NCBI RefSeq assembly: GCF_040115645.1
Contig: NW_027096078.1
Location: 124,001 to 188,000 of the forward strand
Reading direction: 5' to 3'
DNA: 64,000 nucleotides
DNA from: Euwallacea fornicatus
Lineage: Eukaryota > Arthropoda > Insecta > Coleoptera > Curculionidae
Numbering within the stretch: the stretch's first letter is position 1; every line of letters begins with the position of its first letter. The notes under the pieces were generated by a model. It saw only the letters and a list, made by a program, of their open reading frames with translations, was not told the origin of the DNA and made no database searches. Position numbers and translations under genes: made by a program. Positions 61,323 to 64,000 of the stretch are shown piece by piece.

Positions 61323-63098
61323 CTAAGAACAAAGTATTTAAAACACACGCCCAGGCGGACAAAAACACCTTGTATCAGCTGAACAGGAGAGTAAAAACAG
61401 CACTACAGGAACACAAGGAAGAACAGTGGCAGGAACATTTGAAATCCCTGGACCCGCAAGATAGGAGCATGTGGAAAACGCTCAAAGCTATCAAAACAGA
61501 AAGAAAGGCAATGCCACCTATACAAGGAGAACATGGAATAGTATATACTTCTGAAGACAAAGCAGAGGTATTTGCAGACAGCCTAGAAAATCAATTCAAG
61601 GAAAATAAAAACCAGGACCAAGAAGCAAAAAAAATGGGAAGAGGAAGTAAATCAACGAATCTACAACCTAGACAAAACACGGGACGAAGAAGCCATTAGG
61701 CATGTCACGCCAAAAGAAATAAAAGGCATCCTGAAACAGCTACAAATCAAGAAAGCACCAGGATGCGATCAAATAGGAAACCAGGCACTGAAGGAATTGC
61801 CAAATCGAGGGGTAGCCGCACTAGTGAATATCGCAAATGCGGTCCTGAGAAAAAGGCATTTTCCTTCAAACTGGAAAAAAGCAGATGTAATACTATTCCC
61901 CAAACGAGGAAAAAATCAAAAGCTACCCCAAAGCTACAGGCCAATTAGTATACTACCACTCATGGGTAAAATAGTGGAAAAAATAATCCTAACCAGATTA
62001 AAAGAGAGCGAAGAAGAGCTCAAAATTATCCCACAGGAACAGTTCGGATTTAGGAAACAACATTCGACTGAGTTACAAGTTCTAAGAATGGTCGAATACA
62101 TCACTGGAGCATTGAACAAAAACCAAGCAGCAGGAGCGATACTGTTGGATATCGAAAAGGCCTTTGACAGCGTATGGCATAGAGGATTATTGGTGAGACT
62201 GTTGGAATCAGGACTCCCAGTACCGCTGGTCAAGCTAGTAAAATCCTTCCTCGACAACAGGAATTTCCGAGTAAAACTAAATAACAGTTACTCAACATAT
62301 AGGACCATAGAGGCAGGAGTACCGCAAGGAGCAGTACTATCCCCGTTCCTGTACAATGTATATGTGTCAGATCCACCGAGAACTAAAAACACTCAACTGG
62401 CACTATACGCAGATGACACTGCAATTCTCGCAAATTCATGGAACGGGAAACTGCTAATCAGGTACCTCCAGGAAGAGATGACAGCGTTAGAAAAATGGTT
62501 TTCCAAATGGAAAATCAAAATAAACGCGGAAAAAACCCAGGCCATTATTTTCAAGAAAAAGAGAAGAATTAAAACTAAAGAAACAGTTAAAATAAATGAC
62601 AAACAAGTACCGTGGACTAAAAAGGTCACGTACCTGGGTGTCGACATGGACGAGAAACTTACGTGGGGACCCCACGTCAATAAAACAAAGAACAAAGCAA
62701 GACTAACAAGGGCAAAACTCTATCCTATGATATGCAGGAAGTCCAAGTTGCCGCTCAAAAATAAAATCACGTTAGTAAAAACCGTGATCCAACCACAGCT
62801 AACATATGCATCGTCCGCATGGGGACATGCATCAAAATGTCAATTAAAGGAACTACAGGCAGTTGAAAATATTGCCTTAAGGACAGCAATAAACGCGCCA
62901 TGGTATGTTAGCAACCAAAGAATCAAAGAGGACCTCAAATATGAAACGATGACCGACGTAATGAAGAAACATGCAACGAAGATTTTCCAGGAAGCAGAGG
63001 ACCACCCGAACGAGCTAATCAAAGCGGCAACGGACTATAGTACGGAATATAACCATCCGTACAAAAGACCCAAATACCAATTGTTGGACAACGGTTAA
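61309..63098 (+). pseudogene. J8 ORF2, 3' part: reverse transcriptase, one-base insertion
   Basis: Continues the J8 ORF2 (RRHAKNKVFKTHAQADKN). An extra A in an A run at about 61,627 shifts the frame. From about 61,640 to 63,098 it is open and contains KAPGCDQIGNQALKEL, SYRPISILPLMGKI, LLDIEKAFDSVWHRG, AGVPQGAVLSPFLYNVYVSD, catalytic YADDTAILANS (about 62,406) and VTYLGVDMDEKLTW, with the C-terminus ending KYQLLDNG. This is the best preserved RT of the Jockey set: every RT motif is present, unlike J6 and J7. Confidence 0.9.
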
Positions 63099-63515
63099 GG
63101 GTACTAAAACCAAACTGCATAGGACCTACGTGCCAAAAGTCTTGCAATAAAAACAAGGACAAGGAACCAAAAACCTTCTGCAGTAACGAAGTTAAAAAGG
63201 CCAGATAGCCGTTCTGGTACTTTAAACTCATTGCTGCAATGAAAGATAAATTCCGAAGGAACACAGCCGGCAACACAGAAAGCGCAAAAAGGACAATGAA
63301 GATGGCAATAAAACCCAGTCGGCGGGTCAACAATAGCCAAAGTCCTCGGGAATAACATGGAATTCCCGTAAAGAGGTACGCAAGGGCTCAATTAAGATTA
63401 CAGAGCAAAGAGCGGTCATACCGTTTGACTCTGATAATAAACGACCCACCAAATAGCGACCCAAAAAGCGCGATTAAGAATAAATTGAGTTTGCTCAATT
63501 TTTCTTTGAATTTAC

Positions 63516-63627
63516 GGTGTTTTTTAGTGGGTGAAACCCCACACAGGCTGGATGCACGGGCACCAGTATCGTCTTCCGGCAAGATTTTTTATCCCCGGGG
63601 TCGCGTCCCCCAAAAAAAAAAGAAAAA
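63516..63627 (+). repeat. Conserved 3' terminal module and A-rich tail of J8
   Basis: First hairpin with one mismatch (GGTGTTT against AAACCCC), then CTGGATGC-ACGG-GCACCAG and GGGG-TCGCGT-CCCC, followed by A10-G-A5. Confidence 0.83.
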
Positions 63628-64000
63628 GATCGTTCGAGAGATAGTACAGTGTACAGTGCGGTGACGGACGGATGTCCCTTCGTGTGCGTGGTGGTTTCGA
63701 CGCGTGTGAGTGGATGTGCGTTTAGTGCAGTGTAGTGATTTGTGCTTTTGTGTTTGTGCAAAGAAAATCGTTCTTGTATATGTGTTTTTATTAAAACATA
63801 TATGCGAGTTAAAGCTAGCAGTTTCTAGCTACTAAAAAAAGAAAATCGTTCTGCGTGGTCTATGTCTTTTTAAAGGCAAGGCCCGTAGAAAAACAAGAAT
63901 TCTACGGCGCGTGTGAGCACGTGTCGCCAAAATTTTTGTTATGTGGGGACAAACAAAATCCGAGCAAGGAAAAGAAAAACCCACAGAAGACGGAGATATG
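63628..64000 (+). mobile_element. Start of Jockey-like retrotransposon J9 (5' UTR, cut by window edge)
   Basis: From 63,645 nearly identical to the J3 leader (AGTACAGTGTACAGTGCGG, through ACGGAGATATG). The window's last three bases are the expected ORF1 ATG. It begins right at the J8 tail, making one more head-to-tail pair. Confidence 0.9.

Larger units (their letters stand above)
53373..63627 (+). mobile_element. Jockey-like retrotransposon J8, full length, split by an R1-clade element
   Basis: The 5' end CCGATCGA (53,373) is like J5. It has a 5' UTR of 501 bp, ORF1, ORF2 interrupted at 56,160 and resumed at 61,309, then a 3' UTR, 3' module and A-rich tail to 63,627, where J9 starts. Without the insert its length is about 5.1 kb. 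Few lesions: one-base indels in ORF1 and ORF2 and one stop. Confidence 0.88.

Noticed and set aside
1..64000. CRISPR arrays, tRNA genes, bacterial operons.
   Set aside because: Nothing of the kind seen; repeats here are transposon copies and the setting is eukaryotic.

Overview
This window is eukaryotic, from an arthropod and very probably an insect nuclear genome. It carries no host protein gene that I can recognise. It is a dense mosaic of transposable elements and broken 28S ribosomal DNA. The evidence is three 28S rRNA fragments cut exactly at the R2 retrotransposon target, Jockey-clade, R1-clade and R2-clade non-LTR retrotransposons, a copia LTR element with the half-tRNA primer site known from insects, and three Tc1/mariner-type DNA transposons. 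The species cannot be fixed from this; the GC-rich 28S expansion segment at about 33,040-33,160 is the only compositional hint. Layout: 1-2,530 holds the 3' part of a decayed R2 element (R2-C) and 2,531-2,622 the 28S sequence after its insertion site. From 3,041 to 20,838 there are five Jockey-like elements (here J1-J5), all on the + strand; the A-rich tail of one usually touches the 5' end of the next. From 21,080 to 33,268 lies a ribosomal block: R2-A, a rearranged 28S fragment, R2-B (nearly intact, but split by a 4.6-kb copia element), then more 28S. From 33,269 to 38,378 is a graveyard of older pieces: a Tc1-like transposase, a Polinton/Maverick-type DNA polymerase B remnant with a mariner inside it, and an unrelated reverse transcriptase tail. 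From 38,379 to 64,000 the Jockey array resumes (J6, J7, an AT-rich relative called K, J8, and the start of J9), interrupted by a DNA transposon with 455-bp inverted repeats (51,111-53,336) and by a complete-looking R1-clade element with a 14-bp target duplication (56,161-61,308). How the parts work together: each Jockey-like element has ORF1 (coiled coil, PRE_C2HC-like region, CCHC knuckles; RNA binding) and ORF2 (APE-type endonuclease plus reverse transcriptase). In five copies ORF1 stop and ORF2 start overlap as TAATG, which suggests coupled termination-reinitiation. All copies that keep their 3' end share a structured module of about 110 bp just before the A tail, probably what the reverse transcriptase recognises. 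Every Jockey ORF2 seen is disrupted; two ORF1 frames (J3, J5) are open. The most interesting signals are the head-to-tail, single-orientation array, the conserved 3' and ORF1-end RNA hairpins with compensatory changes, the 28S deletion joint between R2-A and R2-B, three R2 lineages in one window, a chimeric element (J7), and two elements (J6, J7) sharing the same RT-disabling deletion. Names J1-J9, K and R2-A/B/C are local labels, not database names.
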